Below, in pieces: positions 9,015-17,906 of a stretch of 64,000 nucleotides of DNA; position 1 is the stretch's first letter; every line of letters begins with the position of its first letter. The notes beneath the pieces were generated by a model. It made no database searches. It saw only the letters and a list, made by a program, of their open reading frames with translations, and had not been told where the DNA came from. Location: contig NZ_BMSA01000026.1 in the NCBI RefSeq assembly GCF_014648915.1, positions 62,001-126,000 on the forward strand. The letters run 5' to 3'. The DNA comes from Streptomyces phaeofaciens. GTDB taxonomy: Bacteria; Actinomycetota; Actinomycetes; Streptomycetales; Streptomycetaceae. The translations under genes were made by a program, and so were the position numbers.

Positions 9015-10034
9015 TCAGCGCCGCGGGGCGGGTGGGGTGACCGGTGCGTACCGGACCGGTGGTCCGGGGTCGGCCGGGATGCGGTCGGCGAGGAAGCCGT
9101 AACTCCGCCGCAGCGGGGGATCGGTGAGCGAGCGCCACCACCGGTCGACGCCGTGCCAGCCGGGCGCCGCCAGCGCGCCGCCGTGGTGCCGTACGGAGAG
9201 GCCGGCCGCCAGGACGGCGAAGCGCAGCCGCTCCTCCAGCGGCCAGCCGCCGAGGGAGGCCGCGACGAAGCTCGCGCCGAAGACGTCACCGGCACCCGTC
9301 GCGTCCAGGACATCGATGTCGAGGGCCGGGACGTCCGCGTACTCCCCGGTGATCTGGTCGACGGCGACCGCGCCGTCCCCGCCCCGGGTCACCACGGCGA
9401 CCGGCACCAGTTCGGAGAGCGTGCCGAGGGCCGCGACCGCGCTGTCGGTGCGGGTGTAGGCCATCGCCTCGGCCTCGTTGGGGAGGAAGGCGTGGCACAG
9501 GGCGAGCTGGTCGAGGAGGTCGGTGGACCACCGCTGCGTGGGGTCCCAGCCGACGTCCGCGAAGATCCGGGTGCCGTTCGCGGCGGCCTTGGCGAGCCAG
9601 CCCTGCGGCTCGGCCTCCAGGTGGACGAGGGCCGTGCGCGCCTCGGGCGGATCGCCCATCAGCGCGTCCTGCCCGTACGGGGGTTCCTGGCCGTGGGTGA
9701 CCAGGGCCCGGTCGGTGCCGTGCGCGAGGGCGACGGTGACCGGGGTGGGCCACCCGTCCGCGACCCGGGAGAGCGAGAGGTCGACGCCCTCCTGGCCGGC
9801 CAGCACCTCGTGGCAGTGGCCGCCGTAGAAGTCGTCGCCGAACACGGTGGCGAGGGACGTCCGCAGGCCGAAGCGGGAGGCGGCCACCGCCAGGTTGGCG
9901 ATGCCGCCGGGGCCGCAGCCCATGCCGGCCGTCCAGACCTCCTCGCCCGGTGTGGGCGGTTTGCCCAGTCCCGTGAGGACGAGGTCGTAGAAGAGCAGCC
10001 CGGTCAGCAGCACATCGGGCCGGTCGTCGTCCAC
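9015..10034 (-). CDS. PfkB-family carbohydrate kinase
   Basis: The 339-residue protein has both PfkB signatures: a GGIANLAVAASRFG block near residue 42 and the C-terminal DATGAGDVFGASFVA block, whose Asp is the catalytic base. This family uses ATP to phosphorylate ribose, fructose, keto-deoxy-gluconate or nucleosides; the substrate here is not assigned. It is the first gene of the minus-strand sugar operon and is read divergently from the DeoR regulator. DeoR proteins of this type often sense a phosphosugar, so the kinase product may be the inducer. Confidence 0.9.
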   Translation of the reverse strand: MDDDRPDVLLTGLLFYDLVLTGLGKPPTPGEEVWTAGMGCGPGGIANLAVAASRFGLRTSLATVFGDDFYGGHCHEVLAGQEGVDLSLSRVADGWPTPVTVALAHGTDRALVTHGQEPPYGQDALMGDPPEARTALVHLEAEPQGWLAKAAANGTRIFADVGWDPTQRWSTDLLDQLALCHAFLPNEAEAMAYTRTDSAVAALGTLSELVPVAVVTRGGDGAVAVDQITGEYADVPALDIDVLDATGAGDVFGASFVAASLGGWPLEERLRFAVLAAGLSVRHHGGALAAPGWHGVDRWWRSLTDPPLRRSYGFLADRIPADPGPPVRYAPVTPPAPRR

Positions 10035-10090
10035 GAGCGCACTCCTCTCGTCCGAAGAGCCCGTGCCTGCCGGAGCAGCTCGTCAAAACT

Positions 10091-10172
10091 CTTCATTTCG
10101 TGACCGGAATCGTGCGCCGCCCGTTGCGATTGGTCAATACCCGAGCAGAAGCGAGCATAGAAATGATTGAAG
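10091..10172. promoter_or_regulatory. Divergent control region of the sugar operon and deoR gene
   Basis: The gap between the kinase start (10034) and the regulator start holds two near-mirror elements: CTTCATTTC at 10091-10099 and GAAATGATTGAAG at 10160-10172. The second is the reverse complement of the first with four extra bases (ATTG) inside. They are the best candidates for DeoR operator half-sites controlling both directions. The link to the regulator is an inference from position and symmetry. Confidence 0.4.
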
Positions 10173-10958
10173 ATGACGAGTAGTGTTCATGGTGTGCTGG
10201 CAGAACGACGACATCAACTCATCCTGCGGGCCCTGCGCTCCGGCGGTCCCGCGGCCGTGACCGATCTCTCCGAACGGCTGGGTGTGAGCCCGGCCACGAT
10301 CAGGCGTGACCTGGTCAAACTCGAGGAGGACGGCCTGCTGACCCGCGTCCACGGCGGCGCCGTCGCCGACGAGGGCGACCAGCCCTTCGCCGAGGTCGCC
10401 GAGGTGCGGGTGGCCGAGAAGGACGCCATAGCCGCGCACGCGGCGGCGATGGTCGCGGACGGCCAGTCGGTGCTGCTCGACATCGGCACCACCGCCTACC
10501 GGCTGGCCCGCCAGCTGCACGGGCGCCGGCTCACCGTGATCACCAGCAACCTGGTGGTCTACGAGGAACTGGCCGACGACGAGGGCATCGAGCTGGTGCT
10601 GCTCGGCGGCATGGTCCGCCGCGAGTACCGCTCCCTGGTCGGCTTCCTCACCGAGGACAATCTGCGCCAGCTCCACGCGGACTGGCTCTTCCTCGGCACC
10701 AGTGGAGTGCGTCCCGGCGGGCAGGTGATGGACACGACGGTCGTCGAGGTCCCGGTGAAACGGGCCATGATCAAGGCCGGTGACAAGGTCGTCCTGCTCG
10801 CCGACGCGGCGAAGTTCCCGGGTACGGGCATGGCGAAGGTCTGCGGTCCCGAGGACCTGGACGTGGTGGTGACGAACGCGCCGGTCGACCCGGTGACCCG
10901 CTCCTCGCTGGAGGAGGCGGGCGTCGAGGTGACCGTGGCAGGAGAGGTGCAGACGTGA
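10173..10958 (+). CDS. DeoR-family transcriptional regulator of sugar metabolism
   Basis: This 261-residue repressor has the usual N-terminal helix-turn-helix (TDLSERLGVSPATIRRDL) and the RVHGGA block that follows it in DeoR proteins. The C-terminal sugar-phosphate-sensing domain contains the DIGTT and LVGFLTE segments. I use ATG 10173; TTG 10167 and GTG 10194 are in frame, and the GTG would give the compact N-terminus typical of the family. It is divergent from the sugar-uptake operon and its stop overlaps the GH4 gene start by four bases. It therefore probably controls both itself plus GH4 and the divergent operon. Confidence 0.9.
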   Translation: MTSSVHGVLAERRHQLILRALRSGGPAAVTDLSERLGVSPATIRRDLVKLEEDGLLTRVHGGAVADEGDQPFAEVAEVRVAEKDAIAAHAAAMVADGQSVLLDIGTTAYRLARQLHGRRLTVITSNLVVYEELADDEGIELVLLGGMVRREYRSLVGFLTEDNLRQLHADWLFLGTSGVRPGGQVMDTTVVEVPVKRAMIKAGDKVVLLADAAKFPGTGMAKVCGPEDLDVVVTNAPVDPVTRSSLEEAGVEVTVAGEVQT

Positions 10959-12292
10959 AGCTGACGATTCTGGGCGGCGGCGGGTTCCGGGTGCCGCTCG
11001 TGTACGGGGCACTCCTCACTGACCGCGCCGAGGGGCGGGTCACGGAGGTCGTCCTGCACGATCTGGACGACGGCCGGCTCCGGGCCGTCGCGCGGGTCCT
11101 GGCCGAACAGGCGGCCCGCGTCCCCGGCGCGCCCGCCGTGACGGTCACCACCGACCTGGACGAGGCCCTGCGCGGCGCCGACTTCGTCTTCTCCGCGATC
11201 CGGGTCGGCGGCCTGGAGGGCCGCGCGAACGACGAGCGGGTGGCCCTCGCGGAGGGGGTCCTCGGCCAGGAGACGGTCGGCGCGGGCGGGATCGCCTACG
11301 GCCTGCGGACGGTCCCGGTCGCCGTCGACATCGCCCGGCGGGTGGCCCGGCTCGCCCCCGACGCCTGGCTCATCAACTTCACCAACCCGGCCGGTCTCGT
11401 CACCGAGGCCATGTCCCGCCACCTCGGCGACCGGGTCATCGGCATCTGCGACTCGCCGGTCGGCCTCGGCCGCCGGATCGCCCGGGTGCTCGGCGCGGAC
11501 CCGAAGGAGGCGTGGATCGACTACGTCGGTCTCAACCACCTCGGCTGGGTCCGCGGCCTGCGGATCGCCGGCCGCGACGAACTGCCGCGCCTGCTCGCCG
11601 ACCCCGACCTGCTCGGCTCCTTCGAGGAGGGCAAGCTCTTCGGCGTCGACTGGCTCCGGTCCCTCGGCGCGATCCCCAACGAGTACCTGCACTACTACTA
11701 CTTCAACCGCGAGGCCGTCCGCGCCTACCAGCAGGCGGAGAAGACCCGCGGCGCCTTCCTCGCCGGCCAGCAGGCCCGCTTCTACGAGGAGATGCGCGAC
11801 CCCGGCGCGGCGGCCCTGGACGCCTGGGACCGCACCCGCGCCGAGCGCGAGGCCACCTACATGTCCGAGAACCGGGAGACGGCCGGCGCGGGCGAGCGCG
11901 AGGCCGACGACCTCTCCGGCGGCTACGAGAAGGTCGCCCTCGCCCTGATGCGGGCCATCGCCCGCGACGAACGCACCACGCTCATCCTGAACGTGCGCAA
12001 CGGCGGCACCCTCTCCGCGCTCGACGCGGACGCCGTGATCGAGGTCCCCTGCCTCGTCGACGCCAACGGCGCCCACCCGGTGGCCGTCTCCCCGCTGCCC
12101 GGCCATGCCACGGGACTGGTGTGCGCGGTCAAGGCGGTGGAGCGCGAGGTGCTGGCCGCCGCCGATTCGGGGTCCCGCGCGACGGCGGTGAAGGCCTTCG
12201 CGCTGCACCCGCTCGTCGACTCCGTGAACGTCGCCCGCCGGCTGGTCGAGGGCTACACCGAGGTCCATCCCGGGCTGGCGTACCTTAAGTAG
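10955..12292 (+). CDS. Glycoside hydrolase family 4 (6-phospho-beta-glucosidase type)
   Basis: The 445-residue enzyme starts with a dinucleotide-binding loop (LGGGGFRVP) and contains the GH4 hallmarks NFTNPAG, ICDSPVGLGRR with the metal-binding Cys, and GLNHLGW. GH4 enzymes need NAD+ and a divalent metal and cleave glycosides by an oxidation-elimination-addition route. The best family match is to 6-phospho-beta-glucosidases such as CelF/LicH. However, no PTS component is nearby, so the natural substrate may be unphosphorylated or phosphorylated by the nearby kinase. The GTG start overlaps the deoR stop (GTGA), so the two are coupled. Confidence 0.9.
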   Translation: MKLTILGGGGFRVPLVYGALLTDRAEGRVTEVVLHDLDDGRLRAVARVLAEQAARVPGAPAVTVTTDLDEALRGADFVFSAIRVGGLEGRANDERVALAEGVLGQETVGAGGIAYGLRTVPVAVDIARRVARLAPDAWLINFTNPAGLVTEAMSRHLGDRVIGICDSPVGLGRRIARVLGADPKEAWIDYVGLNHLGWVRGLRIAGRDELPRLLADPDLLGSFEEGKLFGVDWLRSLGAIPNEYLHYYYFNREAVRAYQQAEKTRGAFLAGQQARFYEEMRDPGAAALDAWDRTRAEREATYMSENRETAGAGEREADDLSGGYEKVALALMRAIARDERTTLILNVRNGGTLSALDADAVIEVPCLVDANGAHPVAVSPLPGHATGLVCAVKAVEREVLAAADSGSRATAVKAFALHPLVDSVNVARRLVEGYTEVHPGLAYLK

Positions 12293-12301
12293 CGCAGTAC
12301 T

Positions 12302-12315
12302 GGAAAGCGCTTTCC
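12302..12315. promoter_or_regulatory. LacI-type operator upstream of the alpha-mannosidase gene
   Basis: GGAAAGCGCTTTCC is a perfect 14-bp palindrome with the central CG typical of LacI/GalR operators. It lies 10 bases after the GH4 stop and about 60 bases before the GH38 start, where a bound repressor would block transcription of GH38, GH29 and the sulfotransferase. No LacI-family gene is encoded in this window, so the repressor must be elsewhere. Confidence 0.65.
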
Positions 12316-12372
12316 CTCGGCCTTTCCCCTGGCCTTCCCCCAGCACGCCCTCTCCCTCACTGGAGACCTTTC

Positions 12373-15300
12373 ATGCACGACGAACGCCGCCGGATCGAGG
12401 AGCGCGTCGAGCGCGTCCACCACCAGCGCATCAAGCCCGCGATCTACGCGGCCACCGTTCCCTTCGAGGTCGAGGCCTGGCAGGCGCCGGGGGAGCCCGT
12501 CCCCTTCCAGGAGGCCGCCGCCGCGACCTACGGGCCGTTCGCCATGGACACCCCCTGGGGGCCGCCCTGGGGCACGACCTGGTTCCGGATGCGCGGCGAG
12601 GTGCCCGCCGCGTGGGCGGGCCGGCGCGTCGAGGCCGTCATCGACCTCGGATTCGTGGGCGACTGGCCCGGCAACCAGGCCGAGGCGCTGGTCCACCTGA
12701 CCGACGGCACCCCGCTCAAGGCGGTCAACCCGCTCAACCAGTACGTGCCGGTCGGCAACCCGGCGCAGGGCGGCGAGCGCGTCGACTACCTGGTCGAGGC
12801 GGCCTCCAACCCCGACATCCTCGCGAACGACTTCGCGGGGCCGACCCCGCTCGGCGACGTCCTCACCGCGGGCGACAAGCCGCTGTACACCTTCAAGCGG
12901 GCCGACCTCGCCGTCCTCGACGAGAACGTCTGGCACCTCGACCTCGACCTCCAGGTGCTGCGCGAGCTGATGGTCCACCTCGGCGAGCACGAGCCGCGCC
13001 GCCACGAGATCATGCACGCCCTCGACCGGGCCATGGACACCGTCGACCTGGACGACATCTCCGGCAGCGCCGCGGCCGTCCGCGAGGTGCTCGCCCCGGT
13101 CCTGGCCCGGCCCGCCCACGCCAGCGCGCACGTGATCTCCGGTGTGGGGCACGCCCACATCGACTCCGCCTGGCTGTGGCCGATCCGCGAGACCAAGCGC
13201 AAGACGTCCCGCACCTTCTCCAACGTCACGTCCCTGGCCGACGAGTACGAGGACTTCATCTTCGCCTGCTCCCAGGCCCAGCAGTACGAGTGGGTGCGCG
13301 ACCACTACCCGCACGTGTGGGCCCGCATCCAGGACTCGGTGAAGAAGGGCCAGTGGGTGCCGGTCGGCGGCATGTGGGTGGAGGCCGACGGCAACCTGCC
13401 CGGCGGCGAGGCCATCGCCCGCCAGCTCATCCACGGCAAGCGGTTCTTCATCGAGCACTTCGGCGTCGAGACCAAGGGCGTCTGGCTGCCGGACTCCTTC
13501 GGCTACACCGCCGCCTACCCGCAGCTCGCCAAGCTCGCCGGCAACGACTGGTTCCTCACCCAGAAGATCTCCTGGAACCAGACCAACAAGTTCCCCCACC
13601 ACACCTTCTGGTGGGAGGGCATCGACGGCACCCGCATCTTCACCCACTTCCCGCCGATCGACACCTACAACGCCCGCTTCAGCGGCGAGGAGATGGACCG
13701 CGCGGTCCGCAACTACTCCGAGAAGGGCGCCGGCACCCGCTCCCTCGCCCCCTTCGGCTGGGGCGACGGCGGCGGCGGCCCCACCCGCGAGATCATGGAA
13801 CGCGCGCGCCGGCTCGCCGATCTGGAGGGCTCGCCCAAGGTCGTCGTCGAACACCCGGACACGTTCTTCGCCAAGGCCCGCGAGGAGTACCCGGACGCCC
13901 CGGTCTGGGTCGGCGAGCTGTACCTGGAGCTGCACCGCGCCACCTACACCTCCCAGGCCCGTACCAAGCAGGGCAACCGCCGCAGCGAGCACCTGCTGCG
14001 CGAGGCCGAGCTGTGGGCGACGACCGCGGCGCTGCACGCGCCGGACTACGGCTACCCGTACGACAAGCTCGACCGGCTCTGGAAGACGGTTCTGCTGCAC
14101 CAGTTCCACGACATCCTGCCGGGCTCGTCGATCGCCTGGGTGCACCGCGAGGCCGAGGCCGAGTACGCCCGGGTGGCGGGGGAACTGGAGGAGCTGACGG
14201 CCGAGGCGGTCGCGGCCCTGGGCGCCGGCCCCGCCCGGGTCTTCAACACCGGCCCGTACGACCGCGCCGAGGTGGTCCGCACGGCCGACGGCGCGCCGGC
14301 GTACGTGGAGGTGCCCGCGAGCGGCAGCGCGCCCCTGGCCGCCGCACGGCCCGAGCTGCCGGTGACAGCCGTGGGCCGGGTCCTCGACAACGGCCTGGTC
14401 CGCGTCGAGGTGGCCGAGGACGGCACGCTGTCGTCCGTGTACGACCTCCGGGCGAACCGCGAGGTCCTGGCGGGCCCCGGCAACCTGCTCCGCCTCCACA
14501 CCGATCTGCCCAACTACTGGGACGCCTGGGACATCGACAAGCACTACAAGAACCGCTTCACGGACCTGCTGCACCCGGACGCGGTGACGGTGGTCGAGGA
14601 GGACCCGCTGGTCGGCGCGATCCGCGTCACCCGTTCCTTCGGCAAGGGCTCGACGCTCACCCAGACGATCACCGTCCGGGCCGGCAGCGCCCGCGTCGAC
14701 TTCGAGACCGAGATCGACTGGCACGAGGCCGAGAAGATCCTCAAGGCCGGCTTCCCGGTGGACGTCCGGGCCGCGCACTCCTCCGCCGAGATCCAGTTCG
14801 GCCATGTCCAGCGCCCCACGCACACCAACACCACCTGGGAGGCGGCCCGCTTCGAGGTCTCCGGCCACCGCTGGGTGCACATCGCCGAGCCCGGCTACGG
14901 CGTCGCGGTCCTCAACGACTCGACGTACGGCCACGACGTCTCCCGCACGGTCCGCGAGGACGGCGGGACGACCACCACGGTCGCCCTCAGCCTGGTCCGC
15001 GCCCCGCGCGTGCCGGACCCCGAGGCCGACCAGGGCCGGCACCGCTTCACCTACTCCCTGCTGCCCGGTGCCACGATCGGGGACGCGGTCGCCGAGGGCT
15101 ACGCCCTCAACCTGCCGCTGCGGGTGGCGGACGCGGCGGGCGCCCCGGAGCCGGTGGTCTCCTTGGACGGCGACGGGGTGACCGTCGAGGCGGTCAAGCT
15201 CGCCGACGACACGTCCGGCGATGTCGTGGTCCGGCTGTACGAGTCCCGCGGCGGCCGCGCCCAGGGCGTTCTGCGCACCGGCTTCCCGCTGGCCGGAGCC

Positions 15301-15420
15301 CAGGTCACCGACCTGCTGGAGCGCCCGCTCGAGGACGCGGAGGTCACCGAGGACGGCACGGTCGCCGTCGCCCTGCGCCCCTTCCAGGTGCTGACGCTGC
15401 GACTGCGGCGCGGCCGGTAG
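12373..15420 (+). CDS. Glycoside hydrolase family 38 alpha-mannosidase
   Basis: This 1015-residue cytoplasmic enzyme has the zinc-site block GHAHIDSAWLWP near residue 257. The nucleophile Asp374 lies in the VWLPDSFGY block. A three-helix bundle and the large beta-rich C-terminal mannosidase domains follow, so the length is right for the family. The enzyme removes alpha-mannose from oligosaccharides using a zinc-assisted retaining mechanism. The ATG has GGAG seven bases upstream. It begins a second operon with its own LacI-type operator and is followed by a fucosidase, which together suggests use of mannose- and fucose-bearing glycans. Confidence 0.93.
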   Translation: MHDERRRIEERVERVHHQRIKPAIYAATVPFEVEAWQAPGEPVPFQEAAAATYGPFAMDTPWGPPWGTTWFRMRGEVPAAWAGRRVEAVIDLGFVGDWPGNQAEALVHLTDGTPLKAVNPLNQYVPVGNPAQGGERVDYLVEAASNPDILANDFAGPTPLGDVLTAGDKPLYTFKRADLAVLDENVWHLDLDLQVLRELMVHLGEHEPRRHEIMHALDRAMDTVDLDDISGSAAAVREVLAPVLARPAHASAHVISGVGHAHIDSAWLWPIRETKRKTSRTFSNVTSLADEYEDFIFACSQAQQYEWVRDHYPHVWARIQDSVKKGQWVPVGGMWVEADGNLPGGEAIARQLIHGKRFFIEHFGVETKGVWLPDSFGYTAAYPQLAKLAGNDWFLTQKISWNQTNKFPHHTFWWEGIDGTRIFTHFPPIDTYNARFSGEEMDRAVRNYSEKGAGTRSLAPFGWGDGGGGPTREIMERARRLADLEGSPKVVVEHPDTFFAKAREEYPDAPVWVGELYLELHRATYTSQARTKQGNRRSEHLLREAELWATTAALHAPDYGYPYDKLDRLWKTVLLHQFHDILPGSSIAWVHREAEAEYARVAGELEELTAEAVAALGAGPARVFNTGPYDRAEVVRTADGAPAYVEVPASGSAPLAAARPELPVTAVGRVLDNGLVRVEVAEDGTLSSVYDLRANREVLAGPGNLLRLHTDLPNYWDAWDIDKHYKNRFTDLLHPDAVTVVEEDPLVGAIRVTRSFGKGSTLTQTITVRAGSARVDFETEIDWHEAEKILKAGFPVDVRAAHSSAEIQFGHVQRPTHTNTTWEAARFEVSGHRWVHIAEPGYGVAVLNDSTYGHDVSRTVREDGGTTTTVALSLVRAPRVPDPEADQGRHRFTYSLLPGATIGDAVAEGYALNLPLRVADAAGAPEPVVSLDGDGVTVEAVKLADDTSGDVVVRLYESRGGRAQGVLRTGFPLAGAQVTDLLERPLEDAEVTEDGTVAVALRPFQVLTLRLRRGR

Positions 15421-15427
15421 GGCCTGA

Positions 15428-15464
15428 GCCGGGGGCGGGCACGGACACCCTGCCCGCCCCCGGC
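15428..15464. terminator. Strong hairpin between GH38 and GH29 genes
   Basis: A perfect 14-bp stem (GCCGGGGGCGGGCA and its complement) with a 9-base loop lies eight bases after the GH38 stop. There is no T-run after it, so it may be a partial terminator or an RNA-stabilising element that sets the ratio of GH38 to GH29 rather than a full stop. Confidence 0.55.
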
Positions 15465-15496
15465 CGAAGTCACCTTCTTCGTCGAGGAGTTCAGCC

Positions 15497-16747
15497 GTGC
15501 CCATGCAACCCTGGTTCACCGACGCCAAGTTGGGAATCTTCGTCCACTGGGGGATCTACGCCGTGGACGGTGTGCAGGAGTCCTGGTCGTTCTACGACGA
15601 CATCGTCCCCTACGACCGGTACATGTCCCAGCTCGACCGCTTCACCGGCGCCCGCTACGACCCGAAGGCCTGGGCCGCCCTCTTCGCCCGTGCGGGCGCC
15701 CGGTACGCCGTCCTGACCAGCCGTCACCACGACGGCGTCGCCCTGTGGGACACCGAGTACGGCGACCTCGGACTGGGGCGCGACTACCTCACCGGGTACG
15801 CCGACGCGCTGCGCGAGGAGGGGCTCAAGGTCGGCCTGTACTACTCGCACTCCGACTGGAGCCACCCCGACTACGCCTCGACCCGCAAGCCGGGCCGGCC
15901 GCCGGAGCAGGAGGACAACCGGTACTCCGAGGTCGCCGCCGAGCGCGAGGACCTCGACGCCTGGGAGAGGTTCCTCGCCTACCGCGACGGCCAGATCCGC
16001 GAGCTGGCCTCCCGCCACCGGCCCGACCTGATGTGGTTCGACGGGGAGTGGGAGCGCAGCGAGGAGCAGTGGCGGATCCCCGAACTCGCCGCGCTCGTCC
16101 GGTCGTACGCACCGGACGTCGTCTTCAACGCGCGCATGCTCAGCGAGGGCGACTACGCCACCCCCGAACAGGGTGCCCCCATCGAACCGCCCGCCGGGCC
16201 ATGGGAGTTGTGCCTCACCATCAACGACTCGTGGGGCTACCGGCACGACGACCACCACCACAAGTCGCTCGCCCAGCTCATCCGCTACTTCACCGAGACC
16301 ATCGGCGGGGGCGGCAACCTGCTGCTCGACGTCGGCCCCAGGGAGGACGGCACCATCCCGCGGCCGCAGGTCGAGCGCCTCGAAGGGCTGGGGGAGTGGA
16401 TCCGCCGGCACGCCGACGCCGTGTACGGGACGGTGCGCGGGCTGCCGGCCGGGCACCACTACGGGCCCAGCACCCTCTCCGCCGACGGCCGCACGCTCTA
16501 CCTGACCGTGTTCGACGTCCCGCGCGCCGAGATCGGTCTGCGGGGCCTGGTCACGCCGGTGCGCCGGGTCACGGTGCTCGGCACCGGCACCGCACTCGGC
16601 CATCGGGTGGTCGGCGGACTGCACGAGGCCGTCGGCGTGCTCTGGATCGACCCGCCGGCCGCGGCCGACCTCGACCCGTACGCCACGGTGCTCGCCGTGG
16701 AACTGGACGGTGAGCTGGAGCTCTACCGGGGATCGGGCCGCTTCTGA
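15497..16747 (+). CDS. Glycoside hydrolase family 29 alpha-L-fucosidase
   Basis: The 416-residue protein opens with the GH29 block GIFVHWGIYAV and contains TSRHHDG and the nucleophile motif WFDGEWE, with the catalytic Asp at residue 182. GH29 enzymes remove alpha-L-fucose with retention. No signal peptide is visible, so it acts inside the cell. The GTG start has a GAGGAG ribosome site. It lies 76 bases after GH38 and probably shares that gene's LacI-type control. The C-terminal 90 residues form the short beta domain seen in compact members of the family. Confidence 0.92.
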   Translation: MPMQPWFTDAKLGIFVHWGIYAVDGVQESWSFYDDIVPYDRYMSQLDRFTGARYDPKAWAALFARAGARYAVLTSRHHDGVALWDTEYGDLGLGRDYLTGYADALREEGLKVGLYYSHSDWSHPDYASTRKPGRPPEQEDNRYSEVAAEREDLDAWERFLAYRDGQIRELASRHRPDLMWFDGEWERSEEQWRIPELAALVRSYAPDVVFNARMLSEGDYATPEQGAPIEPPAGPWELCLTINDSWGYRHDDHHHKSLAQLIRYFTETIGGGGNLLLDVGPREDGTIPRPQVERLEGLGEWIRRHADAVYGTVRGLPAGHHYGPSTLSADGRTLYLTVFDVPRAEIGLRGLVTPVRRVTVLGTGTALGHRVVGGLHEAVGVLWIDPPAAADLDPYATVLAVELDGELELYRGSGRF

Positions 16748-16815
16748 GCCCCGCCCGGCGGTGGCTCTCATCACCCGCCGTTCCCGGCCCCCGCTCCGGG
16801 CCCGGGGCCGGCCCG

Positions 16816-17565
16816 GTGGCGTACACCGCCCCGCCCACGCCGCGGCTCGTGCAGTCGCCGGTGTTCGTGCTCTCGTCCGTACGCTCCGGATCGACCCTGC
16901 TGCGGGTGCTGCTCAACAGCCACAGCCGGATCCGCGCCCCGCACGAGATGCATCTGCGCACCCTGCACGTCCGGCTGAGCCGGGACTTCACCGGGGAGGC
17001 GATGAAGGCGCTGGAACTCGACCGGGCCGAGCTGGAGCATCTGCTCCGGGACCGGGTGCTGCACCGCGAACTCGTCCGCAGCGGCAAGGACGTCATCGTC
17101 GACAAGACCCCGCCCAACACGCTCATCTGGCCCCGGCTGCACCGATGTTGGCCCCAGGCCCGGCACATCCTGCTGCTGCGCCACCCCGGCGCGGTGATCG
17201 CCTCCCTGACCGACCGCCGCAAGGACCCCGACCACCCGGCGATCCGCGCCGAAGTGCTGGGCCACGCCGAGAAGCTGGAGGAGGCCCGGCAGAACCTCGA
17301 CGCGTACGTGGTGACGTACGAGGACCTGACCGCCGACCCGGAACGTGCGACCCGGGGCCTGTGCGCGTACCTCGGCGTGCCGTGGGAGCCCACGATGCTG
17401 GAGTACGGCAACCGCGACCACGGCGCCTTCCGGCCGCAGCTGGGCGACTGGTCCCGCACGATCAGGTCGGGGCGCATCCAGCCGGCCCGCGTCGCCGATC
17501 CGGGACAGGAACTCCCGCCGCGGCCGGCGGAGATCGCGCGGGCCTGGGGGTACACGGCCGGCTGA
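16816..17565 (+). CDS. PAPS-dependent sulfotransferase-like protein
   Basis: This 249-residue protein has the two sulfotransferase nucleotide sites: the 5'-phosphosulfate loop SSVRSGSTLL near residue 20 and the 3'-phosphate site LLLRHPGAVIASL near residue 120. A YEDL segment follows at about residue 155, as in Sulfotransfer_3 proteins. It would move a sulfuryl group from PAPS to a hydroxyl or amine. Its place 68 bases after a fucosidase is odd, because degradative clusters usually carry sulfatases. It might modify a sugar, a lipid or a product made from the released sugar. The family is clear; the acceptor is unknown. Confidence 0.8.
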   Translation: MAYTAPPTPRLVQSPVFVLSSVRSGSTLLRVLLNSHSRIRAPHEMHLRTLHVRLSRDFTGEAMKALELDRAELEHLLRDRVLHRELVRSGKDVIVDKTPPNTLIWPRLHRCWPQARHILLLRHPGAVIASLTDRRKDPDHPAIRAEVLGHAEKLEEARQNLDAYVVTYEDLTADPERATRGLCAYLGVPWEPTMLEYGNRDHGAFRPQLGDWSRTIRSGRIQPARVADPGQELPPRPAEIARAWGYTAG

Positions 17566-17858
17566 GGGGCGGTGTCCGGGGCAGGCCGGCGGCCGCGGAC
17601 GAAGTCTGTCGGCCGGGCGGGGAGGGACGAGCGGGCGGCCGCTCCCCGTGACAGCGGCCGACCGACCCGGTCCCCCGTGCTCCGGAGATCCCCCATGATC
17701 TCCGGCTTCCCCCGTTGACCCGGTGGTGCTTCCCCCCGGGATCCCCGTGCTTCCCGCGGGCCCGCCGGGTTTCCCCCGTCGCTTCCCCCGATGTCCCGGC
17801 GGGCCTTCACGGTTACACCCTTAAGAGCACGCCCTCGGGCCCCTGATACACCCCCACG
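17566..17858. other. Gene-free gap after the sulfotransferase, with one hairpin
   Basis: No credible gene is seen. A hairpin with a 9-bp stem (CCGGAGATC / GATCTCCGG, loop of six) at 17682-17705 is a possible terminator for the plus-strand operon. The rest is pyrimidine-rich and repeats CTTCCCCCG-like runs several times. Confidence 0.5.
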
Positions 17859-17893
17859 AAAAAAAGTCCCCCCGGACCGGAATCCGGGGGGAC
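17859..17893 (-). terminator. Intrinsic terminator of the chitinase gene
   Basis: On the minus strand an 11-bp stem (GTCCCCCCGGA and its complement, loop of six) is followed directly by seven T residues. It begins 13 bases past the chitinase stop. It is the clearest textbook intrinsic terminator in the left half of the window. Confidence 0.9.
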
Positions 17894-17906
17894 CTTCGGG
17901 TGCGGT

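Noticed and set aside
12253..15528. Open frame of over 1000 codons opposite the alpha-mannosidase
   Set aside because: Same artefact; the plus-strand GH38 has all catalytic motifs and a ribosome site.
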